64,000 bases of DNA from Paenibacillus sp. FJAT-29882 (GTDB lineage Bacteria > Bacillota > Bacilli > Bacillales > DSM-1321). Of this stretch, positions 8,087 through 17,772 are shown one piece after another; position 1 is the stretch's first letter; each line of letters opens with the position of its first letter. The notes under the pieces are model-generated. The model did not search any database. It saw only the letters and a list, made by a program, of their open reading frames with translations, and was not told the origin of the DNA. The stretch spans positions 432,935 to 496,934 of the forward strand of contig NZ_LMVB01000003.1 of the NCBI RefSeq assembly GCF_001510645.1, read 5' to 3'. Made by a program: the position numbers and the translations under genes.

Positions 8087-9430
8087 TTAAATAATACCAA
8101 GCGAACTTAGTAGAACAAGGATAATTCCAATTGGTGCGATGTACCGAATGATAAAATACCAAATCTTAAATACTTTAGATGACAGGGTAGAACCAAGCTC
8201 TAGTTCATTTTGGACATTTATTCGTTTCATTTGATAGCCGACGAATAGTGAAATGAACAACGCCCCGACAGGAAGAGCGATATTACTTACAATGTAGTCT
8301 GCTAAATCGAATATTGATTTGTCGAATATCGTAACATCAGAAAGTGCACCGAAGGAAAGTGCGCTTGGTATGCCTACGATAAATACAAGAATACCAGCAA
8401 TCCAAGTAGATTTTTTTCGCTTTGTTGGATCATTTTTTGACATAGCTGCGACAATAATTTCAAGAATCGAGAAAGCTGAAGTAAAGGTCGCAAATGCAAG
8501 CAGGATGAAGAATATCAGCATGAACAAACTGCTGAGTGCCATTTCATTAAATACAGCAGGTAGGACCACAAAGACGAGTCCAGGTCCGCTTGCAGGATCA
8601 AATCCAAGTGCAAATACGGCTGGGAAAATAACAAGTCCGGCAAGAAGACAGATGAAAATATTCAAACCAACAACGGATAATGCTGATTTTGTTATATCTT
8701 CCTGCTTCCCTAAATAAGATGCGTATGTTACCATGACAGAAATCCCGACACTAAGTAGGAAAAAGGCTTGTCCTAACGCCAATAAAACCGTTTCTCCTGT
8801 TAAAAATGAGAAATCAGGCTTTAAGAGAAATTCAACACCAGCATAGGCTCCTTTAAGTGTCAATGAACGAACCAGCAGCACAAGAAAAAGAATAAAAAGT
8901 GCAGGCATCATAATTTTATTTGCCTTTTCAATGCCATTTTGTACGCCGCCTTTTACTACAACAATCGTTAAGATCATGAAGACAAGTTGAGCTAGTACGG
9001 TCTCATAAGGATTGCTAATGATTGTTTCGAACAACTGTCCGTATTCATTTTGAGATAATCCTGAAAGGGAACCCGTTATGCTTCGAATAATATAAGAAAG
9101 TATCCAGCCGCCAACAACACTATAAAATGAAAGCAGGATAAAAGAAGCGACCACTCCACCGTATCCAACGAGAACCCAGGCTTTACCTGGAGCGATAGAT
9201 TTGTAAGCAGATACTGCATCTTTTTGGGCATGTCGGCCGATAATAAATTCGGCGATTAAGATAGGTGCTCCAATTAATAAAGTGAATAGAATGAAGAGCA
9301 AGAAGAACATGCCGCCTCCATTTGTTCCGGTCATATATGGGAACTTCCAAATAGCCCCCAATCCAATTGCAGAACCAGCAGCTGCAAGGATAAAACCAAT
9401 CTTAGATGTCCATTGTTCTGGTTTTGCCAT
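8087..9430 (-). CDS. Neurotransmitter:sodium symporter (NSS/SNF) family transporter
   Basis: A 447-residue membrane protein with about eleven hydrophobic segments. The first helix carries the Na+-binding signature AAAGSAIGLGAIWKFPY, followed by TGTNGGGMFFL as in LeuT-type NSS transporters. It should import an amino acid or related compound with sodium; the substrate cannot be read from sequence. ATG 9430 follows AAGGAG; upstream in-frame codons to 9466 lack a ribosome site. Eleven helices rather than twelve is usual for bacterial members. Single gene, convergent with alaT. Confidence 0.85.
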   Translation of the reverse strand: MAKPEQWTSKIGFILAAAGSAIGLGAIWKFPYMTGTNGGGMFFLLFILFTLLIGAPILIAEFIIGRHAQKDAVSAYKSIAPGKAWVLVGYGGVVASFILLSFYSVVGGWILSYIIRSITGSLSGLSQNEYGQLFETIISNPYETVLAQLVFMILTIVVVKGGVQNGIEKANKIMMPALFILFLVLLVRSLTLKGAYAGVEFLLKPDFSFLTGETVLLALGQAFFLLSVGISVMVTYASYLGKQEDITKSALSVVGLNIFICLLAGLVIFPAVFALGFDPASGPGLVFVVLPAVFNEMALSSLFMLIFFILLAFATFTSAFSILEIIVAAMSKNDPTKRKKSTWIAGILVFIVGIPSALSFGALSDVTIFDKSIFDLADYIVSNIALPVGALFISLFVGYQMKRINVQNELELGSTLSSKVFKIWYFIIRYIAPIGIILVLLSSLGII

Positions 9431-9607
9431 AGATGTGTAACTCCTTTTTGCTTTTATTATCGTCAAAATACGTAAAACTAACGATTAATTTTATTATCGT
9501 ACTATTATATTGTCGAAATGTGTAGACTTTTTTTAAAAGATAGTCTATTTCCAACAATTCCCCTTCGATAATGTGTTTAAAGGTAGTACGAAAGAGGCAA
9601 CTTTTAA

Positions 9608-9650
9608 ATAAAGTGATGGGGATCTTGACTCTCCGTTAATGCGGGATAAA
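9608..9650 (-). repeat. Mini bcr1-like element (termini only)
   Basis: On the minus strand: TTTAT, CCCGCATTAACGGA, about 15 bases, TCAC, TTTAT (ATAAA at 9608-9612 and 9646-9650). It has the same design as mini-element C'. The rest of 9431-9766 is AT-rich with no gene. Confidence 0.65.
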
Positions 9651-9766
9651 AAGGGTTCGTTTTTTAAAAATGGAAGGTTGTTCCCTTTGATTATTTTCGA
9701 AATCTATGATAGAATTTCTAATTGCATGTAAAGAGAAAAAATTTACTTAAAAATAGGAGTGTTACA

Positions 9767-10174
9767 ATGTCTACAAATTACGAAATTGGAGCAGTTGTTG
9801 CTGGTAAAGTTACTGGCATTCAACCTTATGGTGCTTTTGTTGCATTAGATGAATCTACACAAGGTTTAGTTCATATCTCTGAAATTACTCATGGATATGT
9901 TAAAGATATCAATGACCATTTAAAGGTTGGCGATGAGGTTCAAGTGAAAGTTCTTTCAATTGACGAAGCAAAAGGGAAAATCGGTCTTTCCATCCGTGCT
10001 ACAGAAGAAGCTCCTGAACGTACAGAAGCTCCTGCTAATAAAGCCCCTAAAAAACGTCAAGCAGCTGTTAAAACTTCAACTAACACTGATTCTTCTGAAG
10101 GCTTCAACACATTGAAAGATAAACTTCAAGAGTGGATTGAACAATCTAAACGTGAAGATTTAATCAAGAAATAA
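9767..10174 (+). CDS. yugI: S1-domain RNA-binding protein YugI (general stress protein 13)
   Basis: A 135-residue protein. Residues 5-75 form an S1 domain (GAVVAGKVTGIQPYGAFVAL, QGLVHISEI, KVGDEVQVKVLSID, KIGLSIRAT). A Lys/Ala/Pro linker and a C-terminal helix (FNTLKDKLQEWIEQSK) follow. Homologous to B. subtilis YugI, which associates with ribosomes and RNA. ATG 9767 follows TAGGAG by six bases; the frame upstream to 9722 has no ribosome site. Gene order alaT-...-yugI-yugJ-pgi matches B. subtilis apart from the inserted transporter. Confidence 0.88.
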   Translation: MSTNYEIGAVVAGKVTGIQPYGAFVALDESTQGLVHISEITHGYVKDINDHLKVGDEVQVKVLSIDEAKGKIGLSIRATEEAPERTEAPANKAPKKRQAAVKTSTNTDSSEGFNTLKDKLQEWIEQSKREDLIKK

Positions 10175-10181
10175 TGACTTA

Positions 10182-10224
10182 GTAAGCTGGTGGTCCTTTT
10201 GGATCAACCGGCTTTTCTTTTTTT
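10182..10224 (+). terminator. Terminator after yugI
   Basis: AAGCTGGTGGTCC and GGATCAACCGGCTT flank a TTTT loop, followed by TTCTTTTTTT. Confidence 0.7.
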
Positions 10225-10246
10225 ATGGAGCAGATTTAGATTTTGG

Positions 10247-10375
10247 AGAGGTTGTTCAAAAAGTCCGGTAAAAATAGTTGTCGAATTGCTTCAAAGCTCT
10301 GTCTCTCCGGTTCTCTCGAGATGCGCACCTCCAACTTCTCGGCTCTTTTTATCCTCCTTTTTGAACATGAATTTG
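10247..10375 (+). repeat. GTTCAAAAAG-ended repeat, copy 1
   Basis: Begins AGAGGTTGTTCAAAAAGTCC and ends CCTCCTTTTTGAACATG, so GTTCAAAAAG and CTTTTTGAAC are inverted ends about 130 bp apart. The middle reads GGTAAAAA, CAAAGCTCTGTCTCTCCGG and CTTCTCGGCTCTTTTTATC. Other copies are at 19396, 48421 and 59562. MITE-like; no coding capacity. Confidence 0.75.
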
Positions 10376-10491
10376 TAGTGATTACAAATGCGAATTATTG
10401 TAGCCTCCTTAACTTTATAAAGTTCTAATCGTATGTTTTGTAATTGTCGGAGTTCTTGTAGATAATAAGAGTATAAAAAGGAGGGGATTGA

Positions 10492-11655
10492 GTGGAGAAT
10501 TTTGTATATAAGAATCCAACTAAGCTTATCTTCGGAAAAGATCAACTTGGTCAGTTACAACAGGAAATTCCGTCATTTGGTAAAAGGGTACTCGTTGTTT
10601 ATGGTGGGGGCAGCATTAAAAAGAATGGATTATATGAACAGGTGATGGCGATTCTAAATGAAATCGACGTCAAAACGTTTGAGCTGGCTGGTGTGGAACC
10701 GAATCCACGTATTGCGACAGTTCGTAAAGGCGTAGAGATTTGTAGGGAACATAAGATTGACTTTATCCTTGCTGTTGGCGGTGGCAGTGTGATTGATTGT
10801 ACGAAGGCAATCGCAGCTGGTGCGAAGTATGATGGGGATGCATGGGATTTGGTGACGAAAAAATCACCAGTAAAAGCAGCGCTTCCTTTTGGAACCGTTC
10901 TAACACTTGCTGCGACTGGTTCTGAAATGAATGCTGGATCGGTTATCACCAATTGGGAAACGAAAGAGAAATATGGCTGGGGAAGCCCTATGACGTACCC
11001 GCAATTCTCAATTCTTGATCCAGAGAATACTTTCACAGTACCGAAAGATCAGACTGTCTATGGAATCGTTGACATGATGTCTCATGTGTTTGAACAATAT
11101 TTTCATCCAGCCGCTCATGCACCGTTGCAGGATCGCTTTTGTGAATCACTGCTAATCACCGTAATGGAAACGGCGCCGAAGCTATTGGAAGATTTAGAGA
11201 ATTACGAGCATCGGGCAACGATTTTATACAGTGGCACAATTGCCTTAAATGGATCTTTAGGAGTTGGATACAGAGGGGACTGGGCATCTCATAATATTGA
11301 GCACAGTGTCTCAGCTGTTTACGACATTCCACATGCAGGTGGACTAGCAATTCTGTTTCCAAACTGGATGAAGCATGTTCTACATGTTGATGTCAGTCGT
11401 TTTAAACAACTTGCTGTCCGAGTGTTCAACGTGGATCCAGAAGGCAAGACAGACGAAGAAACCGCTCTTTTGGGCATTGATAAGCTTCGTGAATTCTGGT
11501 CAAGCCTTGGTGCACCAACGAGACTTGCGGATTATGACATAGATGATTCTGAAATTGAAACTATGGCAGACAAAGCGATGGTATATGGAGAGTTTGGTAA
11601 GTTCAAATCATTAAATCGTGATGATGTATTAGCGATTTTGAAGGCATCTCTATAA
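10492..11655 (+). CDS. yugJ: Iron-containing alcohol dehydrogenase (YugJ/YugK type)
   Basis: A 387-residue group III Fe-dependent alcohol dehydrogenase, annotated in Bacillus as NADH-dependent butanol dehydrogenase. The nucleotide motif GGGS is in [17 protein letters not shown]. Metal ligands are expected at Asp in GIVDMMSH, His in that motif, and the histidines of [20 protein letters not shown] start at 10492, preceded by AAGGAGGGG. B. subtilis has two paralogues, yugJ and yugK, at this place; here only one is present, so the exact symbol is a choice. Cytosolic; physiological substrate unproven. Confidence 0.86.
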   Translation: MENFVYKNPTKLIFGKDQLGQLQQEIPSFGKRVLVVYGGGSIKKNGLYEQVMAILNEIDVKTFELAGVEPNPRIATVRKGVEICREHKIDFILAVGGGSVIDCTKAIAAGAKYDGDAWDLVTKKSPVKAALPFGTVLTLAATGSEMNAGSVITNWETKEKYGWGSPMTYPQFSILDPENTFTVPKDQTVYGIVDMMSHVFEQYFHPAAHAPLQDRFCESLLITVMETAPKLLEDLENYEHRATILYSGTIALNGSLGVGYRGDWASHNIEHSVSAVYDIPHAGGLAILFPNWMKHVLHVDVSRFKQLAVRVFNVDPEGKTDEETALLGIDKLREFWSSLGAPTRLADYDIDDSEIETMADKAMVYGEFGKFKSLNRDDVLAILKASL

Positions 11656-11845
11656 ATGCTTCTTACTTGAATAAACATCCTGGAGACCCGTTCAAGCATT
11701 GTTGATTTTTTTAGGATTTGTTTATTTGTAAAAAAATTCAGATAAATTTTTTGTTTGGTTACGCTTTCATCGAGGTGGAAGTCTTGATTATCAGGGAAGC
11801 TTTCGTTAAAGTGAAAGAGTAATCTAAATAGATGGAGGAACGATG

Positions 11846-13192
11846 ATGACACATGTACGTTTTGATTATTCCAAAGCATTGTCTTTTTTTGGAGAACATG
11901 AAATTACATATTTACAAGATGCAGTAAAAGCGGCACACAATTCCTTGCACGAAAAAACAGGAGCGGGAAATGACTTTTTAGGTTGGATTGACCTTCCTGT
12001 TGATTATGACAAAGAGGAATTTGCCCGTATTCAAAAAGCAGCAAGTAAAATTAAATCTGATTCTGATGTGTTGCTTGTTATCGGAATCGGCGGTTCTTAT
12101 TTGGGCGCTCGTGCAGCAATTGAAATGTTGCAACATAGCTTCTATAACGCGCTATCTAAAGAACAACGTAAAACGCCGCAAATTATCTTTGTCGGCAATA
12201 ATATCTCTTCTACTTACATGAAGGATGTTATGGAATTGCTTGAGGATAAGGATTTCTCAATCAATGTGATTTCAAAATCTGGTACGACGACAGAGCCTGC
12301 TCTTGCATTCCGTATTTTCCGTAAGCTATTGCTTGAAAAATATGGTGTCGAAGAAGGAACTTCACGGATTTTTGCCACAACTGATAAAGCGAAAGGTGCA
12401 CTTAAAACCCTTTCAAATGAAAAAGGATATGAAACATTTGTCATTCCTGATGATGTTGGTGGACGTTATTCTGTATTGACGGCTGTTGGCTTATTACCGA
12501 TCGCGGTTAGTGGTGCCGACATTGAAGAAATGATGAAAGGTGCAGCTGCTGCACGCACGGATTTCAGCTCTCCTGAATTAACGGATAATGCTGCATATCA
12601 ATACGCGGCAGTTCGTAATGTTCTGTATAACAAAGGCAAAACGATTGAAATGCTAATCAATTATGAGCCAGGTCTTCAATATTTCTCTGAGTGGTGGAAA
12701 CAATTGTTTGGTGAAAGTGAAGGGAAAGACCAAAAAGGAATTTTCCCAGCTTCTGCAAACTTCTCAACAGATCTACATTCAATGGGGCAATACGTACAAG
12801 AAGGACGTCGTGACTTATTTGAAACGGTCATCAAAGTTGAAGAGGCACGCCATGAATTGACGATTGAAGCAGAAGATAATGATCTTGACGGTTTAAACTA
12901 TCTTGCAGGTGAAACTGTTGATTTCGTAAATAATAAAGCATTTGAAGGCACGTTGCTTGCTCATACAGACGGAAATGTTCCGAACTTAGTTGTGAACATC
13001 CCTAAAATGGATGCATACACATTCGGATACTTGGCCTATTTCTTTGAAAAAGCATGTGCGGTAAGCGGCTACCTATTAGGTGTCAATCCATTTGACCAAC
13101 CAGGCGTAGAAGCATACAAAGTCAATATGTTCGCGCTACTTGGCAAACCAGGCTTCGAAGAAAAGAAAGCTGAACTTGAAAAAAGACTTTAA
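11846..13192 (+). CDS. pgi: Glucose-6-phosphate isomerase
   Basis: A 448-residue phosphoglucose isomerase nearly collinear with B. subtilis Pgi (start [19 protein letters not shown]). The two SIS-like halves show [12 protein letters not shown] and [11 protein letters not shown]. The family signatures [13 protein letters not shown] and [14 protein letters not shown] are present. It interconverts glucose-6-phosphate and fructose-6-phosphate in glycolysis. GGAGG lies four bases before ATG 11843 and seven before ATG 11846, so the second is chosen. Monocistronic, with a strong terminator. Confidence 0.95.
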   Translation: MTHVRFDYSKALSFFGEHEITYLQDAVKAAHNSLHEKTGAGNDFLGWIDLPVDYDKEEFARIQKAASKIKSDSDVLLVIGIGGSYLGARAAIEMLQHSFYNALSKEQRKTPQIIFVGNNISSTYMKDVMELLEDKDFSINVISKSGTTTEPALAFRIFRKLLLEKYGVEEGTSRIFATTDKAKGALKTLSNEKGYETFVIPDDVGGRYSVLTAVGLLPIAVSGADIEEMMKGAAAARTDFSSPELTDNAAYQYAAVRNVLYNKGKTIEMLINYEPGLQYFSEWWKQLFGESEGKDQKGIFPASANFSTDLHSMGQYVQEGRRDLFETVIKVEEARHELTIEAEDNDLDGLNYLAGETVDFVNNKAFEGTLLAHTDGNVPNLVVNIPKMDAYTFGYLAYFFEKACAVSGYLLGVNPFDQPGVEAYKVNMFALLGKPGFEEKKAELEKRL

Positions 13193-13203
13193 CAATAAGA
13201 AAT

Positions 13204-13239
13204 GCAAAAAGGCACAGTCAACCGACTGTGCCTTTTTGC
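13204..13239. terminator. Strong bidirectional terminator between pgi and yugO
   Basis: GCAAAAAGGCACAGTC and its exact complement GACTGTGCCTTTTTGC flank a four-base loop: a 16-bp perfect stem with T runs on both strands, serving the convergent genes. Confidence 0.85.
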
Positions 13240-13247
13240 GAAATATT

Positions 13248-13275
13248 TAGGGGTCAGACCCCATTTCCCAGAATA
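13248..13275 (+). repeat. Partial GGGGTCAGACCCC repeat
   Basis: AGGGGTCAGACCCCATTTCCC, then AGAATATTTCCCGGATTC. The 13-bp near-palindrome and the ATTTCCC tail recur at 22954 in the GNAT gene, so this is a repeat fragment. Confidence 0.55.
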
Positions 13276-13302
13276 TTTCCCGGATTCATATTGATCGTCC
13301 AT

Positions 13303-14286
13303 TCAGCGCATGACTAGCAGGATATCTTCAGAAGAGACTTTGGTTTCCAGAGGGGGAGGGAGTAGCTTCTTTTCTTTTCGGATGATTCCAACCACGACTG
13401 TATGTTGTTCAAGCAGTAGGATCGTTAATTCTTTGTATGTTAGCTGTTCCCATTCATTTTTCAAAGCAAGTGAGCCTAGTGATACATTCGAATCATCTAA
13501 CAACTCAGCAACATCCATTTCCCCCACTAATTTTTTGAGCATATAATCGCTGGCAAAGCGATTCGTCTCGATTAACCCATCGGCCCCAGCTCGCCAAGCA
13601 TTTTCACGTTGATCGACTGTTAAGATTTCCACTAAACAAAATAGATCTTTTTTCAAACCTTTGATGGCCAATAATGTCAAAATAGAAAACATGTCTGTTT
13701 GAAATTCATTTTGCCTTAAATCTGCAGTAATTAAAACACGATCAGCATGACCGATATTCGCTCGAAGCAAAACGGTATCAGTTGTGGCCTTACCGTGTAT
13801 GAAATGGATATTTGTCAATGGCAGAGGATGTTCTGTTAATGACTCATCGATTAAGACGATTTGTAAGCGTTGATTTCTTTCATGAAGTTCTTCAATAATT
13901 CCACGAGAGCGTTCGTTCCACCCGACAATGATCACATGACCTACACCATTAAATTTCTTCTTCCCTTGGCGATAGGTTTGCTCTGAGGTGGCAGCAATGG
14001 CGGAAACAGAAGCGAAATAAGAAGAGACAAGTCCTGCACCAGATAAAATGAGCAAGATCCCAATGGCCCGTCCAAAGTCGCTATTCGGCGCATAATCCCC
14101 ATAGCCAACAGTAGCCATTGTCACGATTGCCCACCAAATTCCTTCATAAAGAGTAGGGAATGTTTTAGGTTCAGAGAAATGAATCAGCATTCCGAATGAA
14201 AAGAGAAAAATAGCAATTACACCAAGTAACCTGAAAAGACTTGGCCACCTTGAAAACCTTCTATCAAATTTCCTCAATCGAATCAT
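13303..14286 (-). CDS. yugO: YugO-like potassium channel with RCK domain
   Basis: A 327-residue protein: TM1 (about 20-40), a pore loop with the K+ selectivity filter TVGYGD, TM2 (about 78-100), then a Rossmann-like RCK/TrkA-N domain (VGHVIIVGWNERSRGIIEEL) and a TrkA-C-like end. B. subtilis YugO is the potassium channel behind electrical signalling in biofilms. Choosing ATG 14286 (after AGGTGGTG) gives the YugO length. In B. subtilis the small gene mstX precedes and overlaps yugO; none is found here. The 318-base gap upstream shows only an AAGGGATATCCCTT palindrome. Confidence 0.88.
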   Translation of the reverse strand: MIRLRKFDRRFSRWPSLFRLLGVIAIFLFSFGMLIHFSEPKTFPTLYEGIWWAIVTMATVGYGDYAPNSDFGRAIGILLILSGAGLVSSYFASVSAIAATSEQTYRQGKKKFNGVGHVIIVGWNERSRGIIEELHERNQRLQIVLIDESLTEHPLPLTNIHFIHGKATTDTVLLRANIGHADRVLITADLRQNEFQTDMFSILTLLAIKGLKKDLFCLVEILTVDQRENAWRAGADGLIETNRFASDYMLKKLVGEMDVAELLDDSNVSLGSLALKNEWEQLTYKELTILLLEQHTVVVGIIRKEKKLLPPPLETKVSSEDILLVMR

Positions 14287-14604
14287 TGAAGACACCACCT
14301 GTCCTTACTGTATCTCTTATCAGTATGGACAATAGGATATGGCTTTCATAACAAAGTCGTTAAGTTTTAGGCGTGTGCAAAAATAAAAACCACAAAAAAC
14401 CCTCAGTTATTTCCAAACATCGAATAATTAGTTGGCATAAATCTCACTTGTCTATATTCGGTAGTCAAACATAAAAAAGGGATATCCCTTAAGAAAAGGG
14501 TCACCCACCAACTACTATAAATATTTTATATGAAATATAGGTAAGGTATGAAAACTGTGTGTGGTATAGGAGATCGGACCCGTTTAGGCTATCCTTACAA
14601 ACCA

Positions 14605-15891
14605 TTAGCCTCTTTTTCGTACATGAAAGTTATCGCTGATTAACAGCCAATTTTGCGGGAAAGCAAGCCCAAGCTTCCAATAACTCATTCCGCGGATCTT
14701 CAGTTCTTTTAGTAAGTCAAACTTAGCCTGAATCGAACGGGCGTCTTCAAACCAGACTTCATGGTTTTTGTTTTCGCTATCTTTGTATGTGAAAAAAGGT
14801 GCCTGCTCTTCATAATTATATTGAATTTCAACTGAGTGCTCTAAAGCTAACTGTATGGCTTGTTGCGGACTGACGGCTTTTGCGATTGTTCCCTGAACGA
14901 AAGGAAGTGTCCAGTCGTAGCCATATAAGTTTTGGCCCATGAGAATTTTTGATGCAGGCATCTCTGTAATGGCATACTCAAGAACGTCTCGCACTGGACC
15001 AATGGGTGAAACGGCACGCGCAGGTCCACCACTATAGCCCCACTCATAGGTCATAATCACAACAAAATCAACAATTTCTCCATGAGCTTTATAATCATGC
15101 CCTTCGTACCAAAGTCCTTTTTGATCCGCGCTCGTCTTAGGTGCAAGCGCCGTCGAAAGTAACCAGCCTTCTTGTTGAAAGCGTGTTTTTGCTTTTCTTA
15201 AAAAACGATTATAAGCTTCTCGGTCTGCTGGTCTAATGAACTCAAAATCAAAATGAATATCTTTAAAGCCATATTTTTGTGCTGTATTTACAATATTATT
15301 TAGAAAGGTATTTTGAATGGTCATATCATTTAAAAGTATCCTCGCTAGTTCATCGTTGAATTGGTCATTCTCTTGATTCGTAATCACCATCATTAAGACA
15401 TTTCGATTGTTTCGGGCAATGGTTGGAAAGCCATCAAGAAGTGGCTCTTTCAATGAACCATTGCGAAGGGCCTGAAAGCTAAAGGGAGCTAAGTAGGTTA
15501 AGTAGGGTGCTGTTTCTCTGGCGCTACTTATCAAATTAGGGCTAACTGTCGTTCCGCGCGGTTCCACATAACCGTTAAATTCAGCTGTTCTTTTTGGTTT
15601 TGCAGGAATATATAACCGAAAACCGACAGAAAGTGTTTGATTGACTGATAGCTGGTTAATTCGTACAAGCTCTTGAACAGGAATACCTACCTTTTGTGAT
15701 ATAGATGATAAACTATCTCCCGGTTGAACGAAGTAATAACTGCCTACGATGGGTATAACAAGGGCCTGCCCTACGACAAGGTGATCTGGATTTTCCAATT
15801 GATTGGCTTCACTTAAACGATTAGCAGGCACACTATATGCTTCGGCGATGCTCGTCAGTGTTTGATTTCGCTGGACTACATGAATTTGCAA
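14605..15891 (-). CDS. sleL: SleL/YaaH-type spore cortex glycosidase (LysM2-GH18)
   Basis: About 428 residues: two LysM domains (about 3-50 and 52-98) and a GH18 domain (about 105-425). The GH18 motif is FKDIHFDFEF with catalytic Glu near residue 217. Architecture and length match B. cereus SleL and B. subtilis YaaH, N-acetylglucosaminidases that degrade spore-cortex fragments during germination. No signal peptide, as expected for proteins placed by LysM. AGGAGG at 15901-15906 is only 3 bases from ATG 15897 but 9 from TTG 15891, so TTG is preferred. The next gene, on the other strand, is a SASP. Confidence 0.87.
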   Translation of the reverse strand: MQIHVVQRNQTLTSIAEAYSVPANRLSEANQLENPDHLVVGQALVIPIVGSYYFVQPGDSLSSISQKVGIPVQELVRINQLSVNQTLSVGFRLYIPAKPKRTAEFNGYVEPRGTTVSPNLISSARETAPYLTYLAPFSFQALRNGSLKEPLLDGFPTIARNNRNVLMMVITNQENDQFNDELARILLNDMTIQNTFLNNIVNTAQKYGFKDIHFDFEFIRPADREAYNRFLRKAKTRFQQEGWLLSTALAPKTSADQKGLWYEGHDYKAHGEIVDFVVIMTYEWGYSGGPARAVSPIGPVRDVLEYAITEMPASKILMGQNLYGYDWTLPFVQGTIAKAVSPQQAIQLALEHSVEIQYNYEEQAPFFTYKDSENKNHEVWFEDARSIQAKFDLLKELKIRGMSYWKLGLAFPQNWLLISDNFHVRKRG

Positions 15892-16048
15892 GTGCATAAC
15901 CTCCTGAAAAAGATGAGCGGATGATGAAATATATCCGTTGTAAAAAGTTTATGATAGATAAACCATTTCATGATGCAAATCGTTTCCGCAAATTCCCATT
16001 CATATAAAAATAAAATTTACAAATAATTAATAACAGGAGGTGATAAAC

Positions 16049-16252
16049 ATGGCAAATAACAATAACAGCAATAACTTAGTCGTACCTGGAGCAGAGCAAG
16101 CACTAGAACAAATGAAGTATGAAATTGCTAGTGAATTTGGCGTGAATTTAGGAGCCGAAACTACAGCACGTGCAAACGGATCTGTAGGTGGAGAAATTAC
16201 AAAACGTTTAGTGCAAATGGCTGAACAGCACTTAGGCGGTTACAGCAAATAA
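16049..16252 (+). CDS. Alpha/beta-type small acid-soluble spore protein
   Basis: A 67-residue DNA-binding SASP. It has the germination-protease site region [11 protein letters not shown] and the conserved second block [17 protein letters not shown]. These proteins saturate spore DNA and protect it from UV and heat. ATG 16049 follows AGGAGGTGAT; the ATG at 16040 lies within that site. Monocistronic with its own terminator; expression in the forespore (sigma G) is expected from the family, not read from the promoter. Confidence 0.93.
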   Translation: MANNNNSNNLVVPGAEQALEQMKYEIASEFGVNLGAETTARANGSVGGEITKRLVQMAEQHLGGYSK

Positions 16253-16269
16253 TTAAATATAAATGGATG

Positions 16270-16301
16270 AAAGAAGGGGACTTTAGTTCCCTTCTTTTTG
16301 T
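16270..16301 (+). terminator. Terminator after the SASP gene
   Basis: AAGAAGGGGAC, TTTA, GTTCCCTTCTT followed by TTT. Confidence 0.8.
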
Positions 16302-16470
16302 TGTTACTCCTATTAAACAGGTAGGGATGAAGAGAGTCTCCTAAGTAATTGAAACTTCACTTTATGATAATTAGATTAAAAACAACAAATTAATTAGACA
16401 TTCTCTTTAGTGGGAGGTACAATCTATTTTGTGAATAGAAGCCGTAATAAATGAGGTGGAAGAAATTAAT

Positions 16471-17292
16471 ATGTGGGAAATTTTTGTGGCGATTGTTCTT
16501 GGACTTGTTGAAGGGTTAACGGAGTTTGCTCCAGTTTCTTCTACAGGGCATATGATTATCGTCGATGATCTGTTGTTTAAATCAAACGAGTTATTTGGAA
16601 ATGAAATAGCGAACGTGTTTAAGGTTGTCATTCAATTAGGTAGTATTTTAGCAGTAGCTGTTATTTTTTGGGATCGGATTTTGGACTTATTAGGTCTTCG
16701 CAAAATGAAAAATGTGGATAGACCGAGTGGGGAAAGACTAAGTCTCCTGAAAATTATTGTCGGTTTAATCCCAGCGGGAATATTAGGTGTTTTATTTGAA
16801 GATTACATAGACGAGCACTTATTCTCTGTTAAAACAGTGGCAATTGGGTTGCTAATTGGTGCATTCTTAATGATTGCGGCCGATAAAATCAAGCCGAGAA
16901 TTCAAACAGCAACGGTAGATGAAATTACTTATAAGCAAGCATTAGGGGTAGGTTTAATTCAATGCTTGTCACTTTGGCCTGGTTTTTCACGTTCAGGATC
17001 AACCATATCTGGGGGCGTTCTGCTTGGGCTAAGCTATCGAGCAGCAGCTGATTTTACTTTCATTATGGCCATTCCGATTATGGCCGGTGCCAGTTTATTG
17101 AAAGTTGTCAAGTACTGGAGCTTCTTTTCACTAGATGTGTTGCCATTTTTCATCGCAGGTTTCATCAGCGCCTTTATCTTTGCTCTAATCTGTATCCGTT
17201 TCTTCTTAAAATTAATTGAAAAAATTAAGCTAACACCGTTTGCGATTTACCGAATTGTTTTAGCTGCGATCATTTTATTTATTTATTTGTAA
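16471..17292 (+). CDS. uppP: Undecaprenyl-diphosphatase UppP (BacA family)
   Basis: A 273-residue membrane enzyme with about eight helices. The two active-site motifs are LVEGLTEFAPVSSTGH near the N-terminus and GFSRSGSTISGG in the middle. It removes a phosphate from undecaprenyl diphosphate to recycle the wall-lipid carrier and can confer bacitracin resistance. GTG 16456 lies within the GAGGTGG site, so ATG 16471 is taken as the start. Single gene with a downstream hairpin. Confidence 0.92.
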   Translation: MWEIFVAIVLGLVEGLTEFAPVSSTGHMIIVDDLLFKSNELFGNEIANVFKVVIQLGSILAVAVIFWDRILDLLGLRKMKNVDRPSGERLSLLKIIVGLIPAGILGVLFEDYIDEHLFSVKTVAIGLLIGAFLMIAADKIKPRIQTATVDEITYKQALGVGLIQCLSLWPGFSRSGSTISGGVLLGLSYRAAADFTFIMAIPIMAGASLLKVVKYWSFFSLDVLPFFIAGFISAFIFALICIRFFLKLIEKIKLTPFAIYRIVLAAIILFIYL

Positions 17293-17360
17293 TACATTTG
17301 TGTAATTTTTTATTATCTTCGATTCCTCGTGGGAAATTTAGAATTAGTACATGAAAAAAC

Positions 17361-17399
17361 GAACCTTCACCTCTTTTAAAAAGAGGCGGGGGTTTTTGA
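17361..17399 (+). terminator. Terminator after uppP
   Basis: CCTTCACCTCTTT and AAAGAGGCGGGGG pair around a short TTAA loop and are followed by TTTTTG. Confidence 0.7.
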
Positions 17400-17686
17400 T
17401 TATTAAAGATAGTTGTAAAAATAAACTTTGTCAGTAACGAAAGTCATGTATTATAAATGGATATTTACTGTTTTGAATTATCGCATTTTTAAGTCTTTTT
17501 ATTGGCGTGATATCGTACGAACACGTATAATATAGTGGAGTGATATCACGCTTACTTGAGTAATTTTATTCGGTTTTTAATGAATCTGTATGTAATCGCT
17601 TTCTTTTGTAAATTTTGATTACGTCCTTATGTGTGTTTTGTAAATTTTTTATTCTGAATATTTACATTAAAATAAATAATATTACA

Positions 17687-17701
17687 TTACAATTATTATA
17701 A
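17687..17701 (+). promoter_or_regulatory. PerR box upstream of katA
   Basis: TTACAATTATTATAA matches the PerR consensus TTATAATNATTATAA in 14 of 15 positions, 72 bases before the katA start. PerR represses katA in Bacillus and releases on peroxide. Confidence 0.7.
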
Positions 17702-17717
17702 AAAAGGATTGATTTTT

Positions 17718-17732
17718 TTATAATAAGTATTA
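17718..17732 (+). promoter_or_regulatory. Second PerR-like box
   Basis: TTATAATAAGTATTA, with two mismatches to the PerR consensus, centred 31 bp after the first box, near the likely transcription start. Tandem boxes would allow tight repression. Confidence 0.5.
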
Positions 17733-17772
17733 TTATTATAAGTATACAAAATAAATTTAGAGGTGATTCAAA

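Noticed and set aside
7861..8162. Minus-strand frames of 75-79 codons downstream of alaT
   Set aside because: They run through the GC-rich Bacillus repeat and the alaT terminator and have no ribosome site.
16344..16368. TTGAAACTTCACTTTAT like the 3' end of the bcr1-like element
   Set aside because: No matching 5' end or stem is found nearby; too short to call a copy.
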